A stretch of DNA of 64,000 bases. Origin: Tamarix chinensis (taxonomy: Eukaryota; Streptophyta; Magnoliopsida; Caryophyllales; Tamaricaceae). The stretch spans positions 2,666,564 to 2,730,563 of the forward strand of contig CM060175.1 of NCBI GenBank assembly GCA_030549775.1, given 5' to 3'. Position 1 is the first letter of the stretch; each line of letters begins with the position of its first letter. Made by a program: the position numbers and the translations under genes. Of this stretch, positions 1 through 13,773 are shown piece by piece. The notes below the pieces were generated by a model. The model did not search any database. It worked only from the letters and a program-made list of their open reading frames with translations, and was not told where the DNA came from.

Positions 1-2405
1 TCTAAAATATAATAACATCAAAAAAAATACAAAACCACAATAATATGTGGATTCCACATTTCTTGATTCATGCCAACCTACAATATGCATGAATGCAAGC
101 TTTCCAACTTTCTCACTTTTACATCATATGATGCAACTTATACATCATCATCATAACAACATTATCCATATAACAATTCCAAACATAATATGTAATACCG
201 AGCACACATATTGCACATAAAAACCTTATCAATGACATTTATCCTTACTAAAGTAGCTATAATTGCTAAGCATGTAAGACTTATGAATCCTCCTCTAATA
301 CCACCGGGATATCACTTAGAAGGAAAAAATATAATAAAATTAGATTTAGGAAAATTAACCGAGGGAACTATGGTAAGTGAGTGGGAGAAAATGGATATAA
401 CTAGAAAATTAGGAGATTTGTGGAATGGTGGTGCACGATTAAGGGTAAAAAATTGCTCGCATGAGAGGGAAAGGTGGCATGACTAGGGAAAGGAGGACAC
501 GACTAGGGCATGAACAGTGAAGGAGCGCGCGGTGGCATCTAAGCTTCTTGGGATTGTGATGGTTGGTGGTTAAGGTGGTGGTCTGGTGGAGATATGGCTG
601 GTGATGGTTAACATCAAGAGTGGGGGTAATCTAGTGCTAGGACAAGTGGTGGTTAGTGATTAGAAGTGGTTGGTAGTGCTTGTTAGGCTACGACATAGAG
701 GTGGATATGATAAGTAGGAGTAGGAAAGGTGATTATGGAAAATATTAGGGGCATAGATATGAGGAGAAATGCTCAGTAGTGTTGATGTGTTAAGTGGTGA
801 CAGACAATGATAAGTGGGAGAGAAAAAGGAGGCTTGATTGGGGTTTAGGTATAATGGAAGAGAGGTGGATGGTGGCTTGGTGAAGTACGATGACAAAGGT
901 ATAATAAGTAGGAGTAGGAAGGAAGGTCAGGTAGTGGTGTTGGGCGGCAATAAGCGATGATGAAAAATAGAGCAGGAAATGAGAAAGGAATAGGGATTAG
1001 GTGATGGGTTCTTAATGAGGCATAAAGGAGATGGGAGAAGGTAAGGTGCCATGAATCTTCAATGATGATAAATAATAGCGTGGATGGAGTTATGTTTAAG
1101 ATTTTTTTGCTTGGATTTTATAATAAGAAGTAGAAAATTCAAGCTAGAGCTCAAAAAGAAAGAAACAAGAATTCAAAGAATTCAACAATAATCAAAGAAA
1201 TCTAATTTAAATATCACTAATGTAAGATTATTCCAAATAATATTAGATCGGGTATTCAATCATAAAGAGATAATTAACCAAGTTAATTACTTGTGTTATA
1301 TTTCAATAACAAAATCAACCATTAAGCTACAATGTGTCCACACACATGCCTTATATAGTAGTTTGGGACATTACTAACTAGCACACACTAAATTAGCCAT
1401 GTGACATGCAAATGGTTAATTAGTACATAACTAGTATTACAATATATTCATATCCTATATAATATATGGCTCAACAATACTATTACAAACAAAGTAAGCT
1501 AAGATTACATGAAAATAATTTACAAGAATCCTAATCAATACAATTATGTTGACTTTGAAAGGTTGAATAAGTCTTCTTGACTTTGACATTCATGCATAAT
1601 AGCTTCCTATGTAATAGTTATTAACATGCGGAAATCTTAAGTATCTTGATTTCTTATATGAATTAATCTTCTTCCTACAAATATTTTGCGCAGCTGTAAT
1701 AATGACTTAAAGAAATATCATTAAGGTTAGTCAAAGCATTATCATCAAAGACAAATAATGTGATTGGATCCAAAACTTAGTATGCCGAATCATCACCTAG
1801 AGGATTATGTATGGATGCTCTCGCATTACAAGGAAATGGTGTGTGTGTGTGTGTGTGTTTATGATTGACTAGGAAAGGGTAAGGAAACTAACTTGGTTAG
1901 GTGTGGGATGGTAGGGAGTTAGTGTAGTAGGATCATATGCAAGTAGGGTTTTGGGGTAGGGAGGTGTAGGGGTATAAAGGGTGGTTGGTGTAAGATAGTT
2001 GATGGAGGGGTTAGTTGGTGAACAGGGATAGGGGCGTGTTTGGTGCATGGCTAGGAATGGAAGTCAGAAGGACTATGGGGGCAATGGTGAGGGGTTTTTT
2101 GGCCTAAAAGGGGAAAGGTAAAGGGAGACACATTGGGAATAAGTTAAGGGAAAGAGAAAGAAAGAAACAGCAAAAAGATAAGGGAAAGGGAAAAAAAATA
2201 AGAAGGAATTAGAGGAAACAAAATTTTGGAGTTAGGATTAACTTTAGGTTTAAAATTTATGGAGTCAATCTAAAATTTAATTATCATATACCCGGGCTTT
2301 GGGTTAGGCTAAAAAAATGTAAATAACTTAATATTAGAATTTTGATTAGTTTAAAATATTAATTAAATGGAATTGAGATCAGATAAAATGTTGGGTATTA
2401 TATAA
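1..2405 (-). repeat. Degraded minus-oriented large-LTR fragment with an unassigned insert
   Basis: The order of parts resembles the minus-oriented LTR copies further right: a CA/TA-rich stretch, a G-rich tract (about 470-1080), a second G-rich tract (about 1860-2200), then an AT-rich tail reaching ggtattata near 2405. The part at about 1090-1800 is AT-rich, unlike the rest, and may be a separate insertion; its source was not recognised. A (GT)n run lies at 1839-1857. There is no supported gene. Limits are approximate. Confidence 0.4.
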
Positions 2406-2638
2406 TGTCTTATTAAGGAGATCACTTAATGCACATAAGCAACTATTATTCATTAAATTTATTTTCTTTTTGTATCCAATTTCTAAACATATAAATTTTC
2501 CTTAAAAGGAAACCGTATAAAAAGGTAACTTTTATAAATTAGAAAGGTCCAACTAGAATAATAAACTTTTCAAATCCAAATCAAATCTTTAACCAAAGTC
2601 CTAAAAGTACACATATATTAAAAGATCAAGTTTGTTCA

Positions 2639-3640
2639 TGTAACACCCTCATTTTTTACTATTGAAATTTTTTGTTTTAAAACATTATAGTAGTGGAAAA
2701 AAATACCTAAACACACCTAGGAAAATGAGACTTTACTCTCTCACCTAACAAAAGATAGATGTATATCTATTGTTCCATGTTATATACAAGACTAAGAAAG
2801 TCCAACAATACTAAAACAATATTAGAGTGTGTAGGAAACATGATATATAAATAATAAAAGAAAAAAATTTACAAAAAAGACCTTAAAGGATCCTTTAAAT
2901 GTTCAAATACATGAGAGAGGGTAATTTGAAAGTACAAAGACACATTAAGTATAAAATTAAAATAGGACAAAGCCCCAAATCTTGTTCAATTAAGGACCAA
3001 AAATGGTCTTTAGATTTCCATGCTCTCAAGCCTTTAAGCCCAAAGCGAGGAAATCTCACTACTAGTCATCCCCAAAAACCTACGCATGGTCTTTTACTCG
3101 AGGGATTGAGTATATAACCGAACAAATGGGCCCACTCTTGAAAATATGTTAACTAAATGAAAAAATAACGTAAATTAGATCATATGAATATGCAAATAGA
3201 CTTTTAAATCAACAAATTAATCTCATTAATAACTAATTAACAACCTTTATTTTAATGAAAAATAACATAGCACAAATTAATCTCATTAATAATAGAAATA
3301 ATAATAATAATATATTTTGAATAAATGAAATAAAATAGAATAAGGACTATAAAAATAGGGTAAAATGGTTGAGAGGGTCTAGGGTTCAACCTTAGGCTGG
3401 TGGTGACAGGCGGCACCGGCGGTAGTGTACGGCGGTGGTGGCGGCTGGAAAAGGAGAAGAAAAAGGGGAAAGTTGAATGCTGGGAAAAGGAGAGGTAGAA
3501 TGAAGGTGGAAGTTGCCGAGTTGGGGTGTTTAGGGTTGCCCAGGAGGAGAGGAACAGAATGGAGGTGGTGGCGCAACCAAGGGTGGCGGTGCATGGTGGC
3601 GGTGGCGGTGGCCGAATGGGGAAGAAGGAGATAAATAAAT
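2639..3640 (-). repeat. Minus-oriented fragment of the TGTAACACC LTR family
   Basis: It begins with TGTAACACCC at 2639. A G-rich tract at 3360-3640 reads as the reverse complement of 48200-48390 (the shared part includes ggtggtgacaggcggcaccgg), so it belongs to the same family in the opposite direction. Short frames on both strands here are products of the GGC/GGT-rich tract and not genes. The other end is lost near 3650. Confidence 0.5.
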
Positions 3641-4141
3641 GTATCGTATCAGCTAAATAAAATACTCTTTAAAATAAGTTCAAGATGAAATATAACGTTA
3701 CGGTATGTTTGGATTAATGTAACTTTCAGTTGTATAGAATTTGATATGTGGGTGTAAAATAAGGGACAATAGATTAACATTTTTAGTAATTTTTTTCAAT
3801 AAAAATAGAGGGACAATATATATATATATCAAGAAAATATTACTAGCAGTAATATTTACTACTTACTTTCAATTACTTTCTCCAGTAAATTATTTATTTA
3901 TTTAATAAGCACCGAGTCGATTGTCATACCATAAGGTTCACTCCAGAAACAATCACCTCAATCCGGTTCATAATTGCAACACCGACCAAAAATAAAAATA
4001 AAAAAATAATTGAAATTTGATGCATCAGGCTTTGATGGGCTCAGTAACCAAACAACACACAGTTAACTTTCGATAAGAAATTCTAGAGAATAAGCGATCA
4101 CATTCATCGATATCTATATATTGGTTTGTGGTGGCTGAAAT

Positions 4142-4418
4142 CATACAATAAAATATCGATACCGCAATTACGTATCGGCCGCAATTTCATAGTTTTTTGG
4201 TAAGTCGCGATGCGAAATTCTAAAAATACAGTCGTTTTAGAAAATCACATATTTATTGCTGCGATATCAGCAAAATTTCAGATATCGGCCGATATTTACC
4301 GATATTTGTTGTGTAAAAGAATTAAAAACTCAGTTAATGACAACCGCAACATATAAAATATCATTCACGACACCCTGATACCGCAACACTCCAACCGTAA
4401 CCGCAGTTTTATTGTATG
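4142..4418 (+). mobile_element. hAT-type MITE, copy 1
   Basis: This 277-bp element is bounded by inverted ends CATACAATAAAA and TTTTATTGTATG. Its interior (tatcggccgcaattt..., gatatcggccgatatt) closely matches the copies at 28299-28586 and about 25846-26020. The flanking 8-mers gctgaaat and gccataat match at 5 of 8 positions, so the target duplication is decayed. There is no coding capacity. Confidence 0.65.
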
Positions 4419-5590
4419 GCCATAATTAAATAGCATAGCTATTATTTAGAAAACAAAAAATTACTATTCAAAAAAAATTATCACATAAATTATCAAAATT
4501 ACCCTGTCTGTCTCTCCTTTACTCCTTCTGAAACTTTTTTTTTTCATACTTTCTTTGACCTTCCTTTCCATCTTTCTTCTCTCCCTTCTCTCTTTAATAG
4601 GTCGGGCGAAGAAATTTTTGCCTGTTATAAAATATACTGAGAAGTTATAATGTAAATTTATGAGTTTAATTAAAATTATTTGTTTAAATTTGTTTTATTT
4701 AATTATAAATCTGTGAATTTAAATTTAATTTTTTTAGCAGTACTATAATTTATATTGTAGATCTAATATATGAATTTTTTTTATTATAGATAAAAAAATT
4801 AATTTAATTGTACATGTGTGAGTTAAAATTTTTTTTGTTACATAACCAAATTCTAAATCTAGCGTAAAAAAAAAGGCTGATATTAAGGAATGGCCAAAGG
4901 TGTCAGTAGAGGGGCTTGAGCTTCGGCGATTCGTGCCATTGGTAAGGGGAGGCCTTTGGCATTTTTGGCCGATGACAAAGATAGACTTGCAGCACATTTT
5001 ACCGATACTTAAAGATATTTTAGCCAAATTTTTTCCACCAAGTAAAGAGCCTATTTCCAAATAACATAACTCTTAAATAGTAGTATTTTTTTTTAACATC
5101 TACTCATTATTTAGTTGTTATTATTATTAGTAATATTATTATGTTTTATTTTTTTTTTGAATTTAGGCTAACATCAATTCTCTGAAATGAGTGTCGAGTA
5201 TAGCTAGCTAAAATTTTCTTCACTAGTTTTATATTTTCCTTAGGCTTGATGGAGGAAAGTATACCTTTATAACATTCCTTTACTTTTTCTTTCTTATTTT
5301 CTTTCCTTATTCGTTTCTGCCCAACAAAACAACTGATTTCTATTTTCCATATGATTTTCTTTCCTTTCCTCATAATTTTCTAAGAACCAAACAAAGCATA
5401 AATGATTTAATGGCTAATTTGGGGCAAACTATCGTGTAATGATAATATCATTATTCCATGTGTTAACATTTAGATGTTATCTGTTGGAATTAGTAATCAT
5501 AAAAATTTCATGGGAGATATTTTGACAATTCTATAGAATTTAGGTCTTAGATATTTCTGTGATTAATACATCGGGATAAGATTATTAAAG

Positions 5591-6088
5591 TATACTTATG
5601 GGAATTAGATCATGAATACTAGGTATGATAAAAATGAGGGAATTTGGGGATGATATAAAATAAGTTGTGTAAATTAATCAATATGGTAGAATGAATACTA
5701 GTAGGTGTGTAATTAGGGTTCAAAAGGATTTAAGGACTTAGACCTATGCTATATGTATATATATTTTTAATGTGTCCTATGCCTGAAATAAATATTGAAT
5801 AAGATAATAATTACTTAAAGTAAAAGAGCAAGTGAGTACTATACTTATGGGAATTAGATTGTGCATATTAAGTATGATAAAAATGAGGGGATTTGGGGAT
5901 GATATAATATAAGTCGTGTAAATTAATCATTATGGAAGAATGAATACTAAGGGGTGTGTAATTAGGGTTCAAAAGGATTTAAGGACTTAGATCTATGCTA
6001 TATGTATATATGTTTTTAATGTGTCCTATGCCTGAGAATCAATATTGAATAAGATAATTATTGCTTAAAGTGAAAGAGTACATGAGTA
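5591..6088 (+). repeat. Tandem duplication, 249-bp period, two copies
   Basis: The unit starting tatacttatgggaattag at 5591 repeats at 5840 with only scattered substitutions across the whole unit. A related partial unit (cttaaagtgaaagag...) recurs again near 6350, about 290 bp on. The duplication lies just upstream of the palindrome triplets of the plus-oriented LTR fragment that ends at 7230. Confidence 0.7.
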
Positions 6089-6154
6089 GGATCAAAGTGA
6101 TATATATATATATGTGTGTGTGCGTGTGCATGTATGTATGTATTTTCATTCTAT

Positions 6155-6401
6155 TGGGGAGAATGGTGGCTCGGCAACGTTTTACCCTGAGAAGATGTTT
6201 TTCATCTATGTTCCATCGAAAAGAATAGTGGCTCAGGAGCATTTTGCCCCGGAAAGGTGCTTTAGTCCGTTCCACCGTATTAAGAATAGTGGGGTCCCTA
6301 CTCATCGTAAAATGAAAATGTATCATTATAACTTATGGAAAAGATACTAATGATTTAAAGTGGAAGAATACATGAGTCAGGACCAAGGTGATCTATTTTT
6401 C

Positions 6402-6438
<37 letters not shown>

Positions 6439-6600
6439 GTATCTTATTCCACTAGGGAGAATAGTGGTCCAGGAGCATTTTGTTTAGAGAGAATGTTTTT
6501 AATCTTCGTTCCACCAAAAAGAATAGTGGTTCTGGTGTGTTGTCCCCGAGAAGAGTTTCATACCATTCTACCAGTTTAAGAATAGTGGGGTTCCTGTACT
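6155..6600 (+). repeat. Two triplets of aatagtgg palindrome modules
   Basis: Modules centred near 6163, 6222, 6285 and 6459, 6521, 6580 each carry CCAC/CCAT...(A)ATAGTGG and most have a ggagcattttgcccc-like spacer. The third module of each triplet reads aatagtgggg(t)ccct or ttcct. Open frames here are by-products of the repeat. Confidence 0.6.
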
Positions 6601-6759
6601 CAACGGATATAAAAGAATGAAAATGGATTATACTTAATAAAGGTATCTAGATCATATTCTGTCTTATGAGATGTTTCATTTATTTGGTTATTCACTTATT
6701 ATCTAATGTGAGAGCATGTGCTACTTGTATCCCTACTTCAATAGTATTATTCCTTTACT

Positions 6760-6814
6760 CAGTACGTAGCGTACTGACCACCCATTTTATAGGTGATACT
6801 CATTCTCATGAGTA
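6760..6814 (+). other. Conserved double stem-loop of the LTR family (copy A)
   Basis: Stem 1 is CAGTACG (6760-6766) with CGTACTG (6770-6776) around a TAG loop. Stem 2 is TACTCAT (6797-6803) with ATGAGTA (6808-6814) around TCTC. Both stems are found at the same relative place in four other copies. Confidence 0.6.
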
Positions 6815-7230
6815 GAAGGCCCTAAATCTTACGTGTAGGTCTAAGAAGATCAGTTACATAATAAATGCTGCCTGTGACGCTTTATGTAGGGATGAGTGAC
6901 TTTATCTACGTTAAAGTCATGTGAAGAGTAATTGTTATCCAGTTTATATATTTAATTGGATATCCTTTTTAGATTCTTGATCCATTATATACCCCTTTTG
7001 TATTTTATATTGTTAAACTTGGAGTTAGGCTCCAAATTCAGTATTGTACTATAAATGTTCTTTTGTTTCTAATTTTCTTGTGTTACTTTAAATGTCTTAG
7101 CCTTGTGATTGATGCAAGGATGGTTGCATAAGCCAGAATTATATCAATCACAATGGTAGCCCCCACTATTTTACTTAATTACTTCCAGTACAAAATGAAT
7201 TTTGTTAGTAGTAAAAATCGGGGTGTTACA

Positions 7231-7481
7231 AATTTTTTTATCATATTATTAGGTATACCAAATGACCGTTTTACCCTTATACATAATTTTACACATAAAA
7301 CCCTAGCATGTGTATCTAATAAATCCAGAATCACATAATATCACGTTCAATGATATATATAATACATATTAGACATACTTTTCAGGATAAAAATCATAAT
7401 ACACACAAAATAACAAAATTACCCTTAGGCCACATATCGATAATAATTATATTACAAATATTTCTAAGCAAGATCAACCTC

Positions 7482-7524
<43 letters not shown>

Positions 7525-9100
7525 TATATATAACATACAAACTATTTTCTCGACATTAGAATCATTTTAATCATACACTCGTACCCAAAATATTTTACAT
7601 CAGATAACTTGCTTATTTTACCAATTTTCATGATAATAATAAAACCACACAATTTTAATGTAATGGGTCATGCTTAACATATTTCATACATAAAAACTCT
7701 AATGTGCTATCATGCAATATTTATCATTTTAGTAGAGTATAACGATTACCTGAATTCCAACAAAAATACAAAAATAGCAGTATCCTACAAAAATTATGGG
7801 TCCCACTAATCAATTTTTTGTACTAAAAATAATACCACAGATACCAAAATAATATATATTAGGTAAAATAATAATTATAAATAAAATATTTATCTTTTGA
7901 AAATTATCAAAATACCCTTACTTACTAATAATGGGTATCGAAATAAATTTTAAACAAACACAAATCACACCGCATGAGCAATGTGAGCCATGCACGCAGG
8001 GGAAAGGAGGTTGCGGGGAGGTGTTAGTTGGGTGGCTGGTTTGGCTGTAGAGTGGCTTAGCTGGGAGGAATTGGTGGCTACTAGATGCTACGGTGGAGGG
8101 TGTAGGGAAAATGGGAAGGGCTGCGATGGGGAGGAGGTGGAGGCTGGAAGAAGGCTCGGTAGGGAGGGCTATGAAGGAAGGAGAGGAGGAAAGGCAGGGG
8201 TAGTACGTGCAGAGGTTGGGCGGTGCATGAGGAAAGGAGAAGGGTGGCTGGAGGGGGTGATAGTGAGGTATGCATGGTGGAGGTTGGAGGTGGCTAGTTG
8301 CGAGGATAGGAGCTGGCTGCACAGGAAGTGTTGGAGTTAGAGGCTATAGTGGTGGAGGGTGAGGATGACAGTAGTGGATGCATGCGAGGGTAAGGGAGAA
8401 GGGAGAAGAGGAGGAAGGTAGTGGTTGGGTGTTATGGTGCCACAAGAGAAGGATGGTGCAGAGCCTGGGGTTGCTGGTGCAGATGTGGGGTGATGCTCGG
8501 TCAGGAAGGAGGAGAAAGAGGGAGGTGGCATAGGGTTGGTTGGTGGAAGGTGGTAGTGATACGGTGGTGGTGAGTATGTAAGAAGAAGATGAAGGAAGGT
8601 CGAAGAAGAAGAGGAAGAGTGGGGGAGCTGGGCAATTCTAATGGGTTAGAGTGGTGATGATAGTAAGGGTTGGTGTTGAAAGTGTAAAGGGAGGAGGCTA
8701 GAGCTTGGTGGTGCACTAGTAGGCATATGAAAATAGAAGGGAGCAAGGGGATGGGGTATTGAGGTGTTGAGGATGGGTTGGAGTGTTGTCATTGGTTGGG
8801 CAGAGTGTTGTCATTGGCTGAGGCTCAGTGGTATGGTGTGTGTATGTGTGTGTTATGTATTCATGGGAAGAGGTGGCGATGGGGTTGAGAGGGGAAAAGG
8901 TTGGAGAGTATGCATGTATACATGTAGATAGGGTGAGGGGTGGTGAGGATGGGTTTGCATGGAATGAGATAAAGGAGGGAGACTAGTAGAGATATTTGAG
9001 AAGAAAATTGGGGAGGGGAGCACGATAGAGTGGGAGAAATAGGGGGTAAAAAATAGTAGGGTAAGATAGATTAGGTTTATTTTATATTTTTATTTTCGAT
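7231..9100 (-). repeat. Minus-oriented large-LTR fragment with G-rich tract
   Basis: The stretch 7690-7800 (catgcaatatttatcattttagtagag...) matches 61060-61160, and a G-rich tract (7990-9050) follows in both places. A (TTA)n then (TA)n microsatellite lies at 7481-7532. Glycine-rich frames on plus and proline/serine-rich frames on minus come from the G-rich tract. No coding function is supported. Confidence 0.45.
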
Positions 9101-12100
9101 TTAGTTTGAGTAGATTAGGGTATCAGATAGCAAAATAACCCGAAAAAATTAGTCCCGACTAGGATAGGTTTAATAGAATGAAAAAAAAGATAAAATAATC
9201 GATGATAACTTTTTGAGATTTATTTTATGTTACGGGTCAAAGATTATCAATAAAATAAGATATTTTGATAAGTGATATATTAGATTTGGAGGAAAAATAA
9301 GATATATATAATAGGGGAAAATAAGATTTAGGGAAAATATTAGAAAAAAAATAAAGTTACTAGAAAATTAGAAATATTTTAACTAATATCTCATTATAGT
9401 TTATATAAAATTAAGAGACTTAGAAAAATAAGAAGTAAGTGAAATATTTAATAGGGGACAAAGTGTTAAAAAAATATTTAGTATTTAATGTATAAAAAAA
9501 TAAATTGAGTAAAAAATAAGACTTTTAAATAAAATTTAATCATTGTAAGATTTTGATTTTATTTTCTTATAGTATTTAAATTTAATAATAATATATATAA
9601 TGTTATTATTAATTATAATTGTCATGTCATTTAAAGATAAAAGTTATTTGTATTTCTAACCCTAATTAAAGATTGAGATTAAATTATATATGTAATTTAT
9701 TCACAGCATGTTTAACATTTACATTTTTATACGTTATAATACTAATTCTCTTTGACAGTATTTGTTAGTTGATGTGTTAGTAATATTTTATGATAGTATA
9801 TATATTTGTACCCATTTAAAAATTTTACTTTCATTATAGCTTTAGCATGTGTAATATGTTTTTTTACTCCTTAATTTAAAATATCAATATACCAGTAGTC
9901 CATCTCATATGTAAATTATATATATATTTTTCAATTTATTTTAACTAAAGCAATATTTATTCATTTTATTTTAAATACCTACTCTCATTTTAGTGAAATT
10001 TCAATTCATAAATATTAAACTCATTATTTTGTATTTATTTAATTAAATATATTATTTTTGCTAAAACTTGTTTTTTTATAAAATTGGTAGATCATTAAGA
10101 ATAATTCATTCGTTGCTCACTTTATCTTTTGCATGTGTGCTCTTAACTTTTTTTTTAATTGGATGATTAATGATATTGGAGCTTAAAAATCAAGATTGAT
10201 TGAAGCTCGAAAGATAATCTGTCAATTTGTTTATGGAATTATGGCATAATAAGTTAATCACTATTATAAAAGGGTATAGTTTTATAAATTTACTTAAAAA
10301 TGTGCATACTCAACAACAAGTTTTATTTTGTAATTAAATTAATGACAAGTGAGATATTTATAATAATTACGACCAACTAAAATTGAGTTAACTCATTAAA
10401 TAAATCATATTTCTAGTATTTATTTTGATGTTGATTTATTTTATATATGAATATTTAATAATTTCATATTGTACATTGAATTATTAGTATCTTAGCATAT
10501 CATAGAATTTATGACAACACATTACTAGAAATTTCAATCCATTCCATTTAACACCACATCAAACATCTCAGTTGCCAAACTTATAAATATGAAGAGCATA
10601 TCCATCGATGGTTATAAAATTGATCTAATTTGATAAATTTAGTTGTAATTTAACAAGGAATAAATGACTTTAAAAATATATAGAACTCGTATTAAATATT
10701 AATAACTATGGTCAATATAAGTAAAAACTGAAAAATAAAGAATATATGGCCTTTTTAGGCCTTAATCAATTCAATTCATCTCTTATAACAAATCAAGGAT
10801 AAAGAATATATTTGAGGAAACACCTATTGGAATAATATTGTGTGTGATGAGTTAGAGATGAGTCAGATATACAGTATGGAAGGATGCATGAGTAAGCCAT
10901 AATAGAAGGTATTGTAACTTCATCCAAATGGTTAGATTAGAAAATGAGTTCATAATTATTGAAATGTAACACGTGAGATATATCATGAAATTATTAGATC
11001 ATGACTCTTAGCAAAAGAATACAGATTTATTATGACCTATTTTACAACCTATAAAACTATTGGATATTTTAAAGCTTTATTAAATTTACAACCAACTAAA
11101 GATAATATTAGTTAGGCATGATATTGAGCTAAAATATCTAAAGGGAGCCAAAGATGAGTCATCATCATCAAGTTTGCAATGATAACAAATCTAGCACCTC
11201 ACAATCATCACTAAGAATATCAAATTAAGATTAATACTTCAAAGAATTAAAGGCTTGTAAGGAGTGGCTATTAACCAAAAATAGGTTGGTAGAAAGGTAT
11301 GAATTGACCAATGTGTGAGACGTCTAAACAAGCAACTTATACTTTGATGCATGAGATTATTGATTGCCTAATTTCCCAAGTATTTTATTTAGATGATGAT
11401 AATCTATAGTGAAGTTGTATATTACGAAAAGGCAGTGAATTTGATTGGGTCTATTTTATAATCTAACACTTAGATAACGAGATGTTAAAAATAATGTGCA
11501 CACTAATATGGGTTATTTAGATGAATTGAAATAGGAAGAGATCAAAGGACTTTGCATTAATTCAGTGACCAAAGAATATTATTGAGGATACCATCCATTT
11601 ACTACTAGAATATAATGCCATAATATCAAAAAATGAAATAATTAACAAAGGAAGGGCAGGTCCACGATGTAAGCAACTATAAGAACGAAGGAAATGAATG
11701 ATGTGCATGTTGACGCAAATTGAACATGAACAATGTAGGAAAAGTAATGTAGAAAATCATGAAAATTATAATTATGATTTGAGGTATATAAGGCGATGTA
11801 CTGTTACTTATTAGTTATGTTGTGACCATAAAAAATAACTAGTGACATATTTACAATATAAATAATTGTCTTAAGATATTAGACATACAATATAGAATTT
11901 AGTGTGCTATGACGAAGTATTATTTTACTAAGTTAGACATTGATACAATTCATTGGAAGTGGTGTAGGGTTTATAATTATAAGAGAACTTTGATATTTCA
12001 TTTTTCATAAAGTTATTGATGATTGTGATTTTCATTTATCACATATTTATTTATTGTACATTAAAAATTATTATTGAAAATAAAAAATAATGACAATGTG

Positions 12101-12350
12101 ATACTGAGAATTTTAAAAACCAAAGCAAAAGAAGCTAAAATAGTTTAGGATAAGGTCGTACTATTATGGTAAGGAAAAAACCATCTTATTTTAAATTGTG
12201 ATGGTGGTGTGTTCAAAGATTTTATTAGTATTCTAAAAATGTTTAAAATTAATTTTGTAAAAATTAAAAATAATTTGATCTTATTTTATTTCATGCAAGT
12301 TCTAATTTTCATATTCCAACTCGTTCTCGATCATGATTCATACTATTATA
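9100..12350. other. AT-rich intergenic stretch, nothing recognised
   Basis: Very AT-rich, with frequent stops in all frames. No gene, RNA gene or transposon ends were found. Repeat decay is likely but cannot be shown from this sequence alone. Confidence 0.4.
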
Positions 12351-12776
12351 AATATTACCCAATTTGAGCCATTTGATTTGACCTAAATCTACATACCCAA
12401 AATAGACTCGAATTCGAAAAAAATTGATAGATCTGACATTTAGTTGATTCGATTCACACTCAACCCACATAGTGACCCAAAGCCAAAGCCAAACCTAACC
12501 TGTATTCTATATACCTGAGTCAAACCCAAAATAGACCCGAACTTGAGAAACGCAAAAAACTCATTACTGACTCGACCCAAATCACACCCGACCCGTCACT
12601 TAATCCAAATCGAACTTGAACCTGACCTAAAGCAACACAACCTGAAACACACCTAATCAAATTAGACCCAAAATGAATCTAAACCCGACTTGATTGTATA
12701 ATAACTCGAAGTTGCTTCGACCCATCTCAACCCAACCCTAACCCAACCCAAATGATCCGTTTGCCACCTCTACATA
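12350..12776 (-). repeat. ACCCGACCC-rich dispersed repeat, one hAT-like end
   Basis: Recurrent cccgaccc/cccaaccc phrases end in TTGCCACCTCTA at 12776. This is the reverse complement of the TAGAGGTGGCAA end seen at 38043, and the 38-kb element is rich in the complementary gggttgg phrases. The other end was not found, so this copy looks truncated. Confidence 0.45.
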
Positions 12777-12789
12777 CAACTAGAGTTGT

Positions 12790-13440
12790 TCATGATTCAA
12801 ATAATCGATATTTTGGATATCTGTTTGCTGGATATTCTAAATTTTAGATATTTGAAAAATAATATTTAATATTTAATTTGAAACTTCGGATACTAGAAAA
12901 ATTAGATATTTGAATTTTCGGATTGGATATCAAATATAACCGATATTATCCGAATAAAATTTCAAATATAAAAAAAACTAAATCATAAATATATTTGATA
13001 TTATCCGATCTGCTGAGTAAATATTCGATCCACTTAATAAAAATCTGACTTATTCAATAAATATATGGTGTTAAAACTAAAATTAAAGCTGCTATATTAT
13101 AAGATTTTATTAGATTCTATCATATCTAAAAAGGAATTATATTAAAAATATAATTTCATCTAAATTAAATTTTAGTCCAAATACTAAATCAAGTAAATAA
13201 AAATTATATACATACACACATAAATTTATTTATATATAAAAAAAAATTTATAAAAAATAGTATAAATATTTTTATTCAGATTAGATATTATTTATATTTA
13301 TCGGATCAAATATCTAATTTATTTAAATTTTAATTAATTGAACCAAATATTTAATTTAAAATAAATTAGATTGATTATTTACTTTTTTAAATTAAATTAC
13401 TTCGAATAAGGAATTAAATAAGTAGATATCAAATAGCGTC
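12790..13440. repeat. GATAT/TCGGAT-rich dispersed repeat upstream of 5-FCL
   Basis: Degenerate repetition of ggatat, cgatat and tatccga words over about 650 bp resembles common plant MITE interiors. Clean inverted ends were not found. It leaves only about 70 bp of apparently non-repetitive DNA before the 5-FCL start codon, and no clear TATA box was identified there. Confidence 0.35.
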
Positions 13441-13511
13441 AAATTACCCGTACTTGCAACACAGGTCATGACCGCGGAACTTCAGGGTACAAAAGGCAAA
13501 AGTGTGCGTTC

Positions 13512-13773
13512 ATGAACTTGTTCCCCTCAGTAACACCTAAACCATCACCAGCCCCACTTCTTCCTCATACTCTCCGCCGATCTCACACCCATCGTGCTGT
13601 CGTCAGAATGAGCTTATCTCCCATCACATGCACCACTATTCCCACCAGCAGCGAATCTAGTAATACTAATTGTAGTGGTGATTTGGAGCCTATTTTTAAG
13701 CAGAAGAAGACTATCCGTTCAGAGGTACGGAAGGCTCTTAGGGAAATGGACCCTTGTCAGCGATCAGTTGAAG
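13512..13773 (+). CDS. 5-FCL: 5-FCL exon 1 (leader and N-terminal helix)
   Basis: The exon opens at ATG 13512 and ends before the donor gtaatc at 13774. It is 262 nt and ends in phase 1. It encodes the putative organelle leader and the basic N-terminal helix of the enzyme. Confidence 0.88.

Larger units (their letters stand above)
5460..7230 (+). repeat. Plus-oriented 3' part of the large-LTR family
   Basis: It ends in GGGTGTTACA at 7230. In order it carries the 249-bp tandem duplication, two triplets of CCAC...GTGG palindromes (6155-6600), and the double stem-loop (6760-6814). The same order is seen at 50300-51375 and, reversed, at 52745-53770 and 57610-58720. The left limit is approximate. 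Confidence 0.55.

Noticed and set aside
3703..4056. Another Tourist-like MITE (ggtatgtttggatta ... gtaaccaaacaacac)
   Set aside because: Only the TGTTTGG core is inverted and no matching target duplication was found.
2639..7230. A single 4.6-kb LTR running from TGTAACACCC to GGGTGTTACA
   Set aside because: The flanking 5-mers (gttca, aattt) do not match, and the two ends belong to fragments in opposite orientation: the G-rich tract at 3360-3640 is minus-type and the modules at 6155-6814 are plus-type.
7918..8746. Pro/Ser/His-rich minus frames and Gly/Arg-rich plus frames
   Set aside because: They overlap on both strands over a low-complexity G-rich tract of a repeat family. The same type of frame appears in each G-rich tract (470-1080, 45400-45880, 55400-56650, 61300-62420).
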